Shown one piece after another: positions 8,182-17,832 of a stretch of DNA of 64,000 bases. A program made the translations under genes and the position numbers. The notes beneath the pieces were generated by a model. That model ran no database searches. It was not told where the DNA came from and saw only the letters and a program-made list of their open reading frames with translations. The stretch's first letter is position 1, and each line of letters begins with the position of its first letter. The stretch is from positions 1 to 64,000 of the forward strand of contig DATKZY010000176.1 of assembly GCA_035527715.1 (NCBI GenBank), written 5' to 3'. This stretch comes from DSUN01 sp035527715 (lineage in GTDB: Bacteria; Planctomycetota; PUPC01; DSUN01).

Positions 8182-11100
8182 TCACTTCGTGCTCAGTGCG
8201 ACGACGCGGCCATCGGCCAGGCCGACGGCGAGGGTGTCGCCGAGCCAGGCCAGGGCCGTGATGTCTTGCGGCATCTGCTGGCGGCTCGTCGGGGCGCCCA
8301 CGGCGTCGTAGAGGATGAGCGTGCCGCCCCAGAAGGCGACGGCGGTGACGGGCGGCCTCGTGGCCATGAGCTTCACGATCCGGTCCTGAGGCAGGTTCTC
8401 CTTGGGCAGGTCGCGCGAGGCATTCTGCGGGTCGGGCCGCAATTCGGCGGCTGCCTTCTCGCGCTGATCGGGCGCAACGGGCTTCTGGCTCGACACCTTG
8501 CCGTCGGCGCCGACGACGCTGAGCGAGTCGTCGTGGGTGAGCACGCGGAGCTGTTTGCCGTCCGCCTTCATCGCGTCCACGCGATCGGGCAGCACGGCGA
8601 CCCAGGCGGTCTTGAGCGCGGGCAGCAGGCCGGGCGCAGTCGTGGCCGCCGCGACCGAGTGGGTAACTGGCATTCGCCACGGGGTGAGCGGCTGGATGCC
8701 CGCGACCATTTCGTAGAGCGTGCCGACCGCCTCGGCCATGCCCGCGGCGTCGTAGGCGATGAGGGCGATGCTCTCCTGCCCGTGGCCGATGATGTCGCGC
8801 TGCCAGGCGATATACCCGTGGCCGCGGCCGGGAAATTCGTCGGCCTTGGGCGGATACGGCAGCACCTTCATCTTCTCGACGTGGGCGATGAGCGGATTGT
8901 CCTGCGGTGTGCCGAGCAGGATGACCGCGCCCTGGATGGCGAAGCCGACCTTGGCCGGAGAGTTCTTGCCGGCGGGATCGGCGCGGCCGAATTCTATGCC
9001 GACCCAGGTGGGCACCTCCTCGGGCTTCAGCTCGCGCGGCTTGTTGGCCTCTTTGGCGTCCACGATCTTGCAGTGGAGGTCCCAGGGTTCAAGGATGCCT
9101 GCGAGCCGCTCGGCGGCAGCATTGTTGTAGTCGCCTGCGCCCTTGACGATGGTGGCGGCGCGGTGGACGCGGGCGAAGCGGTGCACGCGGTCGAAGTCGG
9201 GCGCGAAGAAGACGGCGCGATGGGTCGCGCCCGCGAGCGCCCCGCACTTCTCGAGGGGCTGGCAGGCGAAGGTCACTGTGTCCTCCGTGCCGCTGAGGAG
9301 CTCGCGGACGACGATCTTCCACTGCCCGGCGGGGTCGGTCACGGCCAGGGGCAGGCTGACGGTCGCGGTGCCCTGGCGCGTGGCGACGTAGCGCTCGTAG
9401 CGCGTGGCGCCGAGGGGAGCGATCACCTGAATGTGCAGCGGGGCCGAGCCGCTGAGCACGCCGCCCTTGGCGTCGAGCAGCGTGGCGCCGGCCTCGACTC
9501 GGATGGGCGCCTGGGCGAACGTGAGGTCGCGCGTCAGCACAGGGGTCAGGGCTTTCACCGAGCCGATGGGCCGCGCGGTGCGGGCGAAGACGTGCATCTG
9601 CCCAGGGCCGAAGCGGAGGGTGCCCTTCGTGCCCCCCTTCAGCTCGGCGAACGCGCCGCCGCGAACCGCATCGTAGACCGCGCGGCCGTCGTCGGGCAAC
9701 GCGATGGTCGCGACCGCGGGCTTCATCGAGAGATACGCCCCCACCTTGTAGTCGTATTCCGCATTGACGGCGAACAGATACTCGATGTCACCCGCGGCTT
9801 GGCGGGTGGCGACGATATAGGGGTTGTCGCACTCGAAGATGGGCTTGATGCCGGCCAATCGAAGCTGGGCCTTGATGGCCTTGGCCAGCGGCGTGGCGCC
9901 CTGGAAGTGCTTGCCCACGGTCACGTAGGGCCGCATCTCGTCGTACTTCTTCTCGTCGGCCAGCTTCTTGATGATCGTGGCGTCGGGCATGGCAGGCGTC
10001 ACGCCCAGGCCCGTCGCCCCCTTGATCTTGACCGTGCAGTCGGCGGTTGTGAGAACGAGTCCGCCCTTCGCCGCAAAGTCCTCGAGGGCCGCGATGACCG
10101 GCGGGTCGAGGTACTTGATGGAGGTGAGGACCACGGCCTTGTGGTTCGCGGCGAGCGTGCCGTCCGCGATGTCCTCATCCACGACCACCATGAACTGCTG
10201 CTGGAGGAGCTTGCCGGCGAGGTAGGTGAGCGGCAAGTTCTGGCCGTGGGTCTCGCCGTGGGCGTAGCAGACCGAGCGGTCCTTCACCTGCTCGTTGATG
10301 AGGTGCGAGAGACTGTAGAGCATGGCGACGGGCGGCCGCGTGACGGGCATCGTGGTGAAGATGGTGCCGAGACGTGCCATGAGTTGGTTGGATTCGACCA
10401 CGCCCTGGGCCGCGGGCTTCTTGGCCGGCTCGAAGGGGTCAATGTCGGGCGGCGAGATCATGCCCTGGATGTTGGTCTGGAACGAGAGATACTGCTCGAG
10501 GCGGAACTCGTCGCTTGTGGTGTTGCCATACCAGCAGGGCAGATACCAGCAGGGCTTGGCGATGTCGCGGGCGCGGGCCATTTCGAGGAAGTACGACGGG
10601 TTGAAGTAGCCCGGACCCCAGTCGTGGTAGCCGCCGTGGCCGCTGACGATGGGCAGGCTGCGGACGACGTTGAAGTAATAGCCGTCGGTGAACGCCGACC
10701 AGCCGTACTGACTCTGGGTGACGCAGAGGTAGCCTGGCTCGACGTAGAGGACGCCGAGCTGCGCCTCCTTCCAGGCGGCGTCCATGAAGCCCAGCTTCCA
10801 GTAGGCCCACTGCTTCCACTGCCGCACGTGGTCGGGGTTGTTGGGGTCCACCTTGTGGTGGCTGAGCCACTCGCGGCCGAAGGCGCTCTGGTAGGCGCGC
10901 ACCTGGGCGGGCACGCCGTGGGGCGTCCACTCGCCCGTCTCGGGGTGCTTGTGCCAGGTGAGGCCGGGCTCGTCGTAGAAGTGGATGCCGGGCACGTTGG
11001 GCCGCGTGCGCATCTGGAGCGCGCGCTGGACGACGCGCGCGGTGCCGCCGCGGGCGACGTAGGGGTCGCTCCAGTCGCACTCGCCCCGCAGGTCCATCTG

Positions 11101-11655
11101 GTGTCCGCCGCTCATCACGCAATTGGGCATCACGTCGCAGCCGGCGCGGATGTAGTTCGCGTCGTCGTCGTTCGTGTAGTGGCCGTAGATGAGGTTGAAG
11201 CCGATGCTGTCCTCGCCCTCGACGAGCTTGGCCTCCTTCTGGGCGCGGCCCCAGACCAGGAGTTTGAAGTCGCTCTTGCGCACGTGGCTGAAGACGTCGA
11301 GGCCGACCGAGGCGGTCGCGCCGTCGCAGGCGGCCTCGACGACGTACTTGCCCGGCCTCAGGAGCCAGCCGTTGAGGTGGAGGTGCTCGGTCGTGCGGGC
11401 GTCCTTGCCGGCCACGGGCGCAGCGGCCACGGGGAAGGTGAAGCTCAGCTTCGAGCCGTCGGCTCCGCTGACATTCAGCACCAGGTTGCCCGCGGCGAGG
11501 GCCTCGGCCGAGGAGCGCACGACGGCGAGGTCAATCGTCTCATTCGTCTGGTACGCCGTGCGGCCGAGGGGCAGGGCGATCTGGAGCTTCGCCTCGCCCG
11601 CGACGGCCTGAAGCGAACCCAGGGCGGCGATCAATCCGACGGCCCAGCTCCTCAT
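8182..11655 (-). CDS. Large secreted protein, glycosidase-like architecture, function unknown
   Basis: 1157 residues from ATG 11655 with AGGAGG 9 nt upstream; a TTG one codon earlier is the alternative. Signal peptide about 1-20. An N-terminal beta-sandwich (about 25-130) is followed by a region with barrel-like features: GIHFYDEPGLTWHKHPETG, FGREWLSHHKVDP, and GYYFNVVRSLPIVSGHGG. The middle resembles a beta-galactosidase trimerisation/glutamine-amidotransferase-like fold (VAMLYSLSHLINEQ, KAVVLTSIKYL). Further beta domains follow and the end looks like part of a propeller (TAVAFWGGTLILYDAVG, ITALAWLGDTLAVGLADG). I do not recognise a named family. Context among exported polysaccharide-related proteins suggests a carbohydrate role. 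Confidence 0.7.
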   Translation of the reverse strand: MRSWAVGLIAALGSLQAVAGEAKLQIALPLGRTAYQTNETIDLAVVRSSAEALAAGNLVLNVSGADGSKLSFTFPVAAAPVAGKDARTTEHLHLNGWLLRPGKYVVEAACDGATASVGLDVFSHVRKSDFKLLVWGRAQKEAKLVEGEDSIGFNLIYGHYTNDDDANYIRAGCDVMPNCVMSGGHQMDLRGECDWSDPYVARGGTARVVQRALQMRTRPNVPGIHFYDEPGLTWHKHPETGEWTPHGVPAQVRAYQSAFGREWLSHHKVDPNNPDHVRQWKQWAYWKLGFMDAAWKEAQLGVLYVEPGYLCVTQSQYGWSAFTDGYYFNVVRSLPIVSGHGGYHDWGPGYFNPSYFLEMARARDIAKPCWYLPCWYGNTTSDEFRLEQYLSFQTNIQGMISPPDIDPFEPAKKPAAQGVVESNQLMARLGTIFTTMPVTRPPVAMLYSLSHLINEQVKDRSVCYAHGETHGQNLPLTYLAGKLLQQQFMVVVDEDIADGTLAANHKAVVLTSIKYLDPPVIAALEDFAAKGGLVLTTADCTVKIKGATGLGVTPAMPDATIIKKLADEKKYDEMRPYVTVGKHFQGATPLAKAIKAQLRLAGIKPIFECDNPYIVATRQAAGDIEYLFAVNAEYDYKVGAYLSMKPAVATIALPDDGRAVYDAVRGGAFAELKGGTKGTLRFGPGQMHVFARTARPIGSVKALTPVLTRDLTFAQAPIRVEAGATLLDAKGGVLSGSAPLHIQVIAPLGATRYERYVATRQGTATVSLPLAVTDPAGQWKIVVRELLSGTEDTVTFACQPLEKCGALAGATHRAVFFAPDFDRVHRFARVHRAATIVKGAGDYNNAAAERLAGILEPWDLHCKIVDAKEANKPRELKPEEVPTWVGIEFGRADPAGKNSPAKVGFAIQGAVILLGTPQDNPLIAHVEKMKVLPYPPKADEFPGRGHGYIAWQRDIIGHGQESIALIAYDAAGMAEAVGTLYEMVAGIQPLTPWRMPVTHSVAAATTAPGLLPALKTAWVAVLPDRVDAMKADGKQLRVLTHDDSLSVVGADGKVSSQKPVAPDQREKAAAELRPDPQNASRDLPKENLPQDRIVKLMATRPPVTAVAFWGGTLILYDAVGAPTSRQQMPQDITALAWLGDTLAVGLADGRVVALSTK

Positions 11656-11732
11656 CAAGTGGTCCCTCCTGGACGGCTAGAGGGCCAGCCGCCAGGGGGT
11701 CAGCGTGGCCCTCTGGCGTGCTGGCGGGGAGC

Positions 11733-13430
11733 TCACGCGCCCGCCCTGGGTCGGCGACGCCGACGCGCCGCGATGGCCGACGCCCCCAGGACGAGCAGAG
11801 AGAGCGTGGCGGGCTCGGGGATCACGACGCCCAGCCCCGCCTGGTAGTGGCTCATGAAGAACTGCTCGGTGAGCGCGCTGTCGTAGATGGCGATCTCGTC
11901 GAGGTTGCCGTTGAACCGCTGGTTGTTCCCGAGCATGTCGATGCGGTTGCCGAACGTCCACGTGCCGTCCGTCCACTTCGTGCCCGCGAGGAGGATCATG
12001 GGGGTTTCCATCTCGAGCAGGCCGTCGAGATAGACGCGGACGAGATCGCCTTCGCGGGTCATGGCCACGTAGTGCCACTCGCCGAGGTCAATGTCGGTTG
12101 TTCCCCGCAAGGAGACTTCGCCGAGCACGTCTGGGACCTTGTCGCCGTTGAAGAGGAAGAGGTTGAAGGGGCCGGGCTGGGCGCCGACGGTGAGGAGGCC
12201 GAGGTAGTCGCCGCAGTTGGTCTGGCTGGCGTCGGCGTCGAGGCGGTGCATCAGGTAGACGCTGCCGTATGGCACTTGGATGGTCTCCGCTCGGAACCAC
12301 ATTTCGACGCTGTAGTCGTTCTGGCCCGGGAGGATGCCAGTGGGGCTTCCGACGTAGGAGTTGTTCCCGACGCCGCGGATGAGGCGCGGGGCGTTGTTGG
12401 CGTCGCCGAAGCCGGGGAAGTCGGGCGACCTCGGCCCCACGTCGAGGCCCGCGCCGGTGCGCGACGGCGCGGAAGGGTAGGCGAAGTCGTGCAAATGGCC
12501 CGTGGCATCTATTGCGGACCCGGTCGGGGCAACCTCGTCGAGGCGCCAGTAGGCCTCGGGGTTGCCGGCGAGAACGGTCTGGGAGTAGTGGCTCGAGGGG
12601 GCGCTGAAGGCAGCCAGGTAAAGGCTCCGCGCCTCGGTGGCCGTGAGCGCGCGGTCCCACACGGCCACCTCGTCGTAGCGGCCGCTCAGGCCCAGGTTCG
12701 TGCCCAGGTCCACCCGGTTGCCCGCGGTGAAGCGGTCGCCCGTGCCGCCTTGCCATATCCTGGTCGCGTCAATCTCCTTTACGCCGTTCAGATAGACCTG
12801 GATGTCGTCGCCATCGCGGACCATGACCGTGTGGTACCAGGTGTTCGGGCTGAGGACGGTGCTGCCGTAGGCGAGCTGGGAGTCGCCGATGGCGTTCCCC
12901 GGGTAGAAGTAGAGCCTGCCGGTGGGCACGGCGGGGAGTGGAGGCGGGGGATCGGGGTCCGGATTGTAGTTGCCCCACACGCCCACGGAGTCGCGCAGCT
13001 CAGGGCCCGTGGCGCCGACTCCGCGGGCGAAGACGTAGTTGATGGCGGCGGCACCAAAGGCGGCGGAGGAGTTGAACCAGGCCTGAATGGAGTAGGCGCC
13101 AGTGTCGACGCCGGCAATGCTGTTCAGGGCCGTGTAAAGGGTCGCGCCATTGCGGTTGACGCTGGGCGCGACGTTCGTGGCGCCCATGTTGGTGAAGGCC
13201 GGCGGGCGCATGCCGACGTTGTTGACGGTGGCGTTGGTGTAGGTGCCGTCGTTGGCACCGCCCACCCCGGGCACGAGGTCAATCGCGGGGCCAACCACCG
13301 CCTCGTTCAGACCCCAGTACAGGACCGGTGAGGTGGTGTTGATGACGAAGTCCGAGTACGGACTTCCCAGGACAACTGACCCGACCCCCAGCGCCAGAAC
13401 CACGAACAACCGCAGACCTCGATCGCGCAT
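11733..13430 (-). repeat. LamG/PEP-CTERM unit 3
   Basis: Begins at ATG 13430, with AGGAGG 11 nt upstream, and ends at the only stop codon (11733-11735). The PEP-CTERM tail is slightly different (LVLGASAIAARRRRR). Confidence 0.8.
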
Positions 13431-16400
13431 CGCCGGTCTCGCCTCCTGGCAGCGACTCTCACACTTCATCGCAGCATGCGCTGCGCGACCGGCTCCTCTC
13501 TGGCCGCCGGCCGGCCCCGTTCGGCCTCGCCGGCGCCGGCGCCAGAGGCCCAGGCCCCCGAGGGCGAGCAGAGAGAGCGTGGCCGGCTCGGGGATCACGA
13601 CGCCCAGCCCCGCCTGGTAGTGGCTCATGAAGAACTGCTCGGTGAGCGCGCTGCCGTAGATCGCGATCTCGTCGAGGTTGCCGTTGAACCGCTGGTTGTT
13701 CCCGAGCATGTCGAGGCGGTTGCCGAACGTCCACGTGCCGTCCGTCCACTTCGTGCCCGCGAGGAGGATCATGGTGGTTTCCATCTCGAGCAGGCCGTCG
13801 AGATAGACGCGGACGAGATCGCCTTCTCGGGTCATGGCCACATAGTGCCACTCGTCGAGGTCAATGTCGGTTGTTCCCCGCAAGGAGACCTCGCCAGGCA
13901 CGTTGGGAACCTTGTCGCCGTTGAAGAGGAAGAGGTTGAAGGGGCCGGGCTGGGCGCCGACGGTGAGGAGGCCGAGGTAGTCGCCGCAGTTGGTCTGGCT
14001 GGCGTCGGCATCGAGGCGGTGCATCAGGTACACGCTGCCGTGCGGCACCTGGATGGAGTCCGCTCGGAACCACATTTCGACGCTGTAGTCGTTCTGGCCG
14101 GGCAGGACACCTGAGACGTTTCCGAGGTAGGAGTTGTTCTCGACGCCACGGATGAGCCGCGGGGCGTTGTTGGCGTCGCCGCAGCCGGGGAAGTCGGGCG
14201 ACATCGGCCCCACGTCGAGGCCCGCGCCGGTGCGCGACGGCGCGGAAGGGTAGGCGAAGTCGTGCGAATGGCCCGTGGCATCTATCGCGGACCCGATCGG
14301 GGCGACCTCGTCGAGGCGCCAGTAGGCCTCGGGATTGCCGGCTAGAACGGTCTGGGAGTAGTGGCTCGCGGGGGCGCTGAAGGCAGCCAGGTAGAGGCTC
14401 CGGGCCTCCGTGGCCGTGAGAGCGCGGTTCCACACGGCCACCTCGTCGTAGAGACCGCTCATGCCGAGCCCTGGGGTGAACGCCGGGTAGTCCACCCGGT
14501 TTGCTGCCGTGAAGTGGTCGCCGGTGCCGCCTTGCCAGCCGTCGCTGGCCTCGACTTCCTTGACGCCGTTGAGGTAGACCGTCAGGTTCGACCCGTCGCG
14601 CACCATGAGCACCTGATACCACGCGTTCGGGCTAAGGATGGAGCTGCCGTACACCGAGCTGACGCTGGGCCCCGCGGTGACGTAGAGCCTGGAGGGGATG
14701 ATCCCGGTGTACGTTCCGCCCACGAACACGGAGTCGCGGCGGTCGGTGTCCTTCGTCGTGCCGTTGCCGCGCCCGAGGACATAGTGGACGGGGACGCCGC
14801 CCGCGCCGAAGGCGACGGAGGAGTTGAACCAGGTCTGGATGGAGTAGGCGCTGGTGTCGACGCCGGCTGTGGTGCTCAGGGAATTGTAGTACGTGGTGCC
14901 GCCGCGGACGACGTAGGGCGCATAGTTCAGCGCGTCCATGTTGGTGAAGGCCGGCGGGCGCATGCTCGCCTGGCCGAGCGTGGCGTTGGTGTACGTGCCG
15001 TTGTTTGCGCCGCCCACGCCAGGCACCAGGTCCACCGCCGGGCCTGCGACCGTCTCGTTCAGGCCCCAGTACAGGGCCGGTGAGGTGGTGTTGATGAGGA
15101 AGTCCGAGTAGGGACTTCCCATAGCAACTGACCCGACCCCCAGCGCCAGAACCACGAACAACCGCAGACCTCGATCGCGCATCGCCGGTCTCGTTTCCTG
15201 GCAGCGACTCTCACGCTTCATCGCGGCCCGCGCTGCGCGACCGGCTCCTCTCTGGCTGCCGGCCGGCCCCCTTCGGCCTCGCCGGCGCCGGCGCCAGAGG
15301 CCCAGGCCCCCGAGGGCGAGCAGCGAGAGCGTGGCCGGCTCGGGGATGAGAGCGCCGTCGAGCGCGATCTGGTAGTGGTTCATCAAGAACTGCTGGGTGA
15401 GCGCACTGTCGTAGATGGCGATCTCGTCGAGGTTGCCGACGAACCGCTGGTTGTTGGCGAGCAAGTCGATGCGGTTGCCGAAGGTCCACGTGCCGTCCGT
15501 CCACTTCGCGCCGGCCCGGAGAGGCATGTCGGGGCAGTTGATCTCGAGCAGGCCGTCGAGGTAGACCTTGACCTCGTTGTCCTCGCGTGTCATTGCCAGG
15601 TAGTGCCATTCGCCATCGCCGAAGGCAATATTGGTGTCCCCGCTCAAAGAGACCCCGCCGGTGCCGCTCATGATGAAGAGCTTGAGCGTTCCGGCCGGAG
15701 CGCCAGTCGGGGTGAGGCCGAGGTAGTCGCCGGTGTTCTGGGCGCCATCGGCATCGCTGCGATGCACCAGGTAGCCGGCGCGGTCTGATTGAAGAAGGCC
15801 CTCCACGCGGAACCACATTCCCATGCTGTAGTCGTTCTGCCCGGGCAGGACGCCGGAGGGGCTTCCAAGGTGGGAGTAGTTCTCCACGCCGCTGATGAGG
15901 CGGGGGGCGCTATTGGTCGGCTCGAAGCCCAGGTAGCTGGGGGGCCTCGGCCCGACCTCGAGGGGAGCGCCCGTGCGCGACGCCGCCGAGCCATAGGCAA
16001 AGTCGTGCCCGTGGCCCGTAGCGTCCGCGGCGAGGCCAAGCGGGGAGAGCTCGTTGAGGCGCCAGTAGGCCTCGGGGTTGCCGGCGAGGACGGCACTGGA
16101 GTAGGCAGAGGATGTGGAGGGCACGGGGAAGCCGGCGGAGAGGTAGACGTTCCGCGCCTCGGCGGCGCTCAGCGCGCGGTCCCACACCGCCACCTCGTCG
16201 TAGAGGCCGTTGATGCCCAGGTTGGTGCCAACGTCCACGCGGTTGGCCGCGGTGAAGCGCTCGCCCGCCAAGCCTACCCAGGGACGAGTGGTGTCAACCT
16301 CCTTGGCTCCATTGAGGTAGACCTTCACGTTGTCGCCGTCCCGCACCATGACGACGTGGTACCACGCGTTGGGGCCGAGGACGCAGGTGCCGTAGACCGA

Positions 16401-16916
16401 GCTGCCGCCTCCGGCCCCCGGGGTGAAGGCGAGCCTACGGGGGAGGATCCCGGCGTAGGTGCCGCCCACGAACACCGAGTCCTTGTTGTCCTGGTTGGCC
16501 ACCGTGCCGTCGCCGCGTCCGAAGATGTAGTTGATGGCGCGGTCGGCGAAGGCGATGGAGGAGTTGAACCAGGCCTGGACGGAGTAGGTGCTGGTGCCAA
16601 CGCCTGCGATGTTGTTGAGGACCGTGTACAGAGTCGCACCACTGTAGGCGACTCTGGGCGCGACGTTCGTGGCGCCCATGTTGGGGAAGGCAGGCGGGCG
16701 CATGCTGGTCTGGCCAAGCGTGGCGCTGGTGTACGTGCCGTTGTTGGCCCCGCCGAGCGGTGCAATGTCCGCTGCGTTGCCCGTTGTCTCGTTCAGGCCC
16801 CAGTAGACCACCGGCGAGGTGTTGTTGATGACGGAGTCCGAGTAGGGACTTCCCGTGGCGAGGGGCACAGCCCCCAACGCCAGAACCGCCCACATCCGCG
16901 CACTGCGTGCCCACAT
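11733..16916 (-). CDS. Three LamG/PEP-CTERM proteins in one uninterrupted reading frame
   Basis: 1727 residues with no internal stop. It consists of three paralogous units at residues 1-578, 579-1162 and 1163-1727. Each unit has an N-terminal signal-like segment (LRLFVVLALGVGS or equivalent, then GSPYSD), two LamG/concanavalin-like domains (WYHVVMVRDG...VYLNG, LYDEVAVWDRAL, and NDYS.EMWFR...WHYVAMTREG) and a PEP-CTERM sorting signal (IPEPATLSLLALGGLGL plus Arg cluster). PEP-CTERM proteins are exported and processed at the envelope by an exosortase; LamG domains bind sugars or proteins. Internal ATGs at 15182 and 13430 have AGGAAA and AGGAGG upstream, so units 2 and 3 may also be translated alone. 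ATG 16916 has GGGGG upstream and a consensus promoter. Confidence 0.85.
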   Translation of the reverse strand: MWARSARMWAVLALGAVPLATGSPYSDSVINNTSPVVYWGLNETTGNAADIAPLGGANNGTYTSATLGQTSMRPPAFPNMGATNVAPRVAYSGATLYTVLNNIAGVGTSTYSVQAWFNSSIAFADRAINYIFGRGDGTVANQDNKDSVFVGGTYAGILPRRLAFTPGAGGGSSVYGTCVLGPNAWYHVVMVRDGDNVKVYLNGAKEVDTTRPWVGLAGERFTAANRVDVGTNLGINGLYDEVAVWDRALSAAEARNVYLSAGFPVPSTSSAYSSAVLAGNPEAYWRLNELSPLGLAADATGHGHDFAYGSAASRTGAPLEVGPRPPSYLGFEPTNSAPRLISGVENYSHLGSPSGVLPGQNDYSMGMWFRVEGLLQSDRAGYLVHRSDADGAQNTGDYLGLTPTGAPAGTLKLFIMSGTGGVSLSGDTNIAFGDGEWHYLAMTREDNEVKVYLDGLLEINCPDMPLRAGAKWTDGTWTFGNRIDLLANNQRFVGNLDEIAIYDSALTQQFLMNHYQIALDGALIPEPATLSLLALGGLGLWRRRRRGRRGPAGSQRGAGRAARAAMKRESRCQETRPAMRDRGLRLFVVLALGVGSVAMGSPYSDFLINTTSPALYWGLNETVAGPAVDLVPGVGGANNGTYTNATLGQASMRPPAFTNMDALNYAPYVVRGGTTYYNSLSTTAGVDTSAYSIQTWFNSSVAFGAGGVPVHYVLGRGNGTTKDTDRRDSVFVGGTYTGIIPSRLYVTAGPSVSSVYGSSILSPNAWYQVLMVRDGSNLTVYLNGVKEVEASDGWQGGTGDHFTAANRVDYPAFTPGLGMSGLYDEVAVWNRALTATEARSLYLAAFSAPASHYSQTVLAGNPEAYWRLDEVAPIGSAIDATGHSHDFAYPSAPSRTGAGLDVGPMSPDFPGCGDANNAPRLIRGVENNSYLGNVSGVLPGQNDYSVEMWFRADSIQVPHGSVYLMHRLDADASQTNCGDYLGLLTVGAQPGPFNLFLFNGDKVPNVPGEVSLRGTTDIDLDEWHYVAMTREGDLVRVYLDGLLEMETTMILLAGTKWTDGTWTFGNRLDMLGNNQRFNGNLDEIAIYGSALTEQFFMSHYQAGLGVVIPEPATLSLLALGGLGLWRRRRRGRTGPAGGQRGAGRAAHAAMKCESRCQEARPAMRDRGLRLFVVLALGVGSVVLGSPYSDFVINTTSPVLYWGLNEAVVGPAIDLVPGVGGANDGTYTNATVNNVGMRPPAFTNMGATNVAPSVNRNGATLYTALNSIAGVDTGAYSIQAWFNSSAAFGAAAINYVFARGVGATGPELRDSVGVWGNYNPDPDPPPPLPAVPTGRLYFYPGNAIGDSQLAYGSTVLSPNTWYHTVMVRDGDDIQVYLNGVKEIDATRIWQGGTGDRFTAGNRVDLGTNLGLSGRYDEVAVWDRALTATEARSLYLAAFSAPSSHYSQTVLAGNPEAYWRLDEVAPTGSAIDATGHLHDFAYPSAPSRTGAGLDVGPRSPDFPGFGDANNAPRLIRGVGNNSYVGSPTGILPGQNDYSVEMWFRAETIQVPYGSVYLMHRLDADASQTNCGDYLGLLTVGAQPGPFNLFLFNGDKVPDVLGEVSLRGTTDIDLGEWHYVAMTREGDLVRVYLDGLLEMETPMILLAGTKWTDGTWTFGNRIDMLGNNQRFNGNLDEIAIYDSALTEQFFMSHYQAGLGVVIPEPATLSLLVLGASAIAARRRRRPRAGA
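13431..15182 (-). repeat. LamG/PEP-CTERM unit 2
   Basis: Begins at ATG 15182 (MRDRGLRL). Its second LamG and PEP-CTERM part is nearly identical at DNA level to unit 3, implying recent tandem duplication or gene conversion. It has no stop before unit 3. Confidence 0.8.
15183..16916 (-). repeat. LamG/PEP-CTERM unit 1
   Basis: This is the most diverged of the three units. It has a signal peptide, two LamG domains and a PEP-CTERM signal ending in an Arg run, then reads through a linker of ~40 residues into unit 2 without a stop. Confidence 0.8.
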
Positions 16917-16968
16917 GGCGGACCCCCTTTCCTAGTAGCTGCCCACTGTGCACCCCGGCCTCAGAAGC

Positions 16969-16998
16969 AGTATACAGGGCGCGATCTCAGTTTGTCAA
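16969..16998 (-). promoter_or_regulatory. Consensus sigma70-type promoter for the LamG/PEP-CTERM frame
   Basis: TTGACA (16993-16998), 18-bp spacer, TATACT (16969-16974). The -35 overlaps the stop codon of the upstream isomerase-like gene. The transcript would start near 16962, about 46 nt before the ATG. Confidence 0.75.
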
Positions 16999-17831
16999 CG
17001 GAGTTCCGCCAACTCTTCCCTCTCGAGGAGACGGGCGAGTGCTGCGCCGCTCGCGAGCGCCCGGCAGAGGAACGCCACCTCGTCGGAGCCTTTGGGGTAG
17101 CTGCCCATGTTCGACTCGAAGCTCAGCGGCTTGCGGTAGGGCGAGGAGGCGATGAGGCGGGCGAGGCGCGGCCAGTCCGTCGTGCCGTCGAAGACGAGCT
17201 TGTGCTGGTCGCCCGTGCCGTCGTTGTCGTGGAGGTGGACCGAGAGAAGGCGGCCCCGCACCCGTTCGAGGCGGTCGAGGCCGTTGCCGGCGACGTTGCC
17301 GTGGCCGCTGTCGTAGCACAGGCCGACGACGTCGGGGCCGTAGAGGGCGAAGACGCGCTCGAGGGCGTCGAAGTTGTCCTTGCTGCTGTTTTCGAGGGCG
17401 ATGCGCACGCCCTGTCCTCGAGCGAAGGGAGCCAGGTCGTCGAACGAGCGGCGCACCCGCGCCCAGTATGCCTCGCGGTCGCCCGAGCCTTCCGGCTCGA
17501 AGGGGAGGTGGAGGATGACGACATCGGAGCCGAGTCGGGCGGTCATCGCGATGCGGTTCGTCACCAGCTCGATGCCCGCGAGGCGCTCGTATTCGCGGGC
17601 CGAGCACCAGCCCTTCTCGACGCCGGCCGAGGCGTGGAGGTCGGTGAGCGCGAGGCCGAAGTCGGCGAGCCAGCGCCCGATCTGCTCGACCTCCGCGTCG
17701 GCATACAGGAAATCGGTGTTCCAGTGATGGCACCAGTGGACGTGGCTGAAGCCGGCCTCGGCGATGCGCCGCAGGTACGGCTCGGGGCAGCCGGTGCTCA
17801 CCGTCGCGTAGTCCGTCGTCATCGAGAGCAT
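16995..17831 (-). CDS. Sugar phosphate isomerase/epimerase-like TIM-barrel protein
   Basis: 278 residues, the usual length for the xylose isomerase-like/AP endonuclease 2 superfamily. Visible family features are AGFSHVHWCHHW, VVILHLPFEP, VRIALENSSKDNF, GLCYDSGHGNV (Asp/His metal ligands), LLSVHLHDNDG and PLSFESNMG with the last Glu ligand. Members bind divalent metals and isomerise or epimerise sugars, inositols or related compounds; the substrate cannot be read from sequence. No signal peptide, so cytoplasmic. It starts just before the stop of the preceding PQQ gene and is likely the last gene of that operon. A second ATG at 17822 is possible. Confidence 0.85.
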   Translation of the reverse strand: MLSMTTDYATVSTGCPEPYLRRIAEAGFSHVHWCHHWNTDFLYADAEVEQIGRWLADFGLALTDLHASAGVEKGWCSAREYERLAGIELVTNRIAMTARLGSDVVILHLPFEPEGSGDREAYWARVRRSFDDLAPFARGQGVRIALENSSKDNFDALERVFALYGPDVVGLCYDSGHGNVAGNGLDRLERVRGRLLSVHLHDNDGTGDQHKLVFDGTTDWPRLARLIASSPYRKPLSFESNMGSYPKGSDEVAFLCRALASGAALARLLEREELAELR

Positions 17832-17832
17832 G

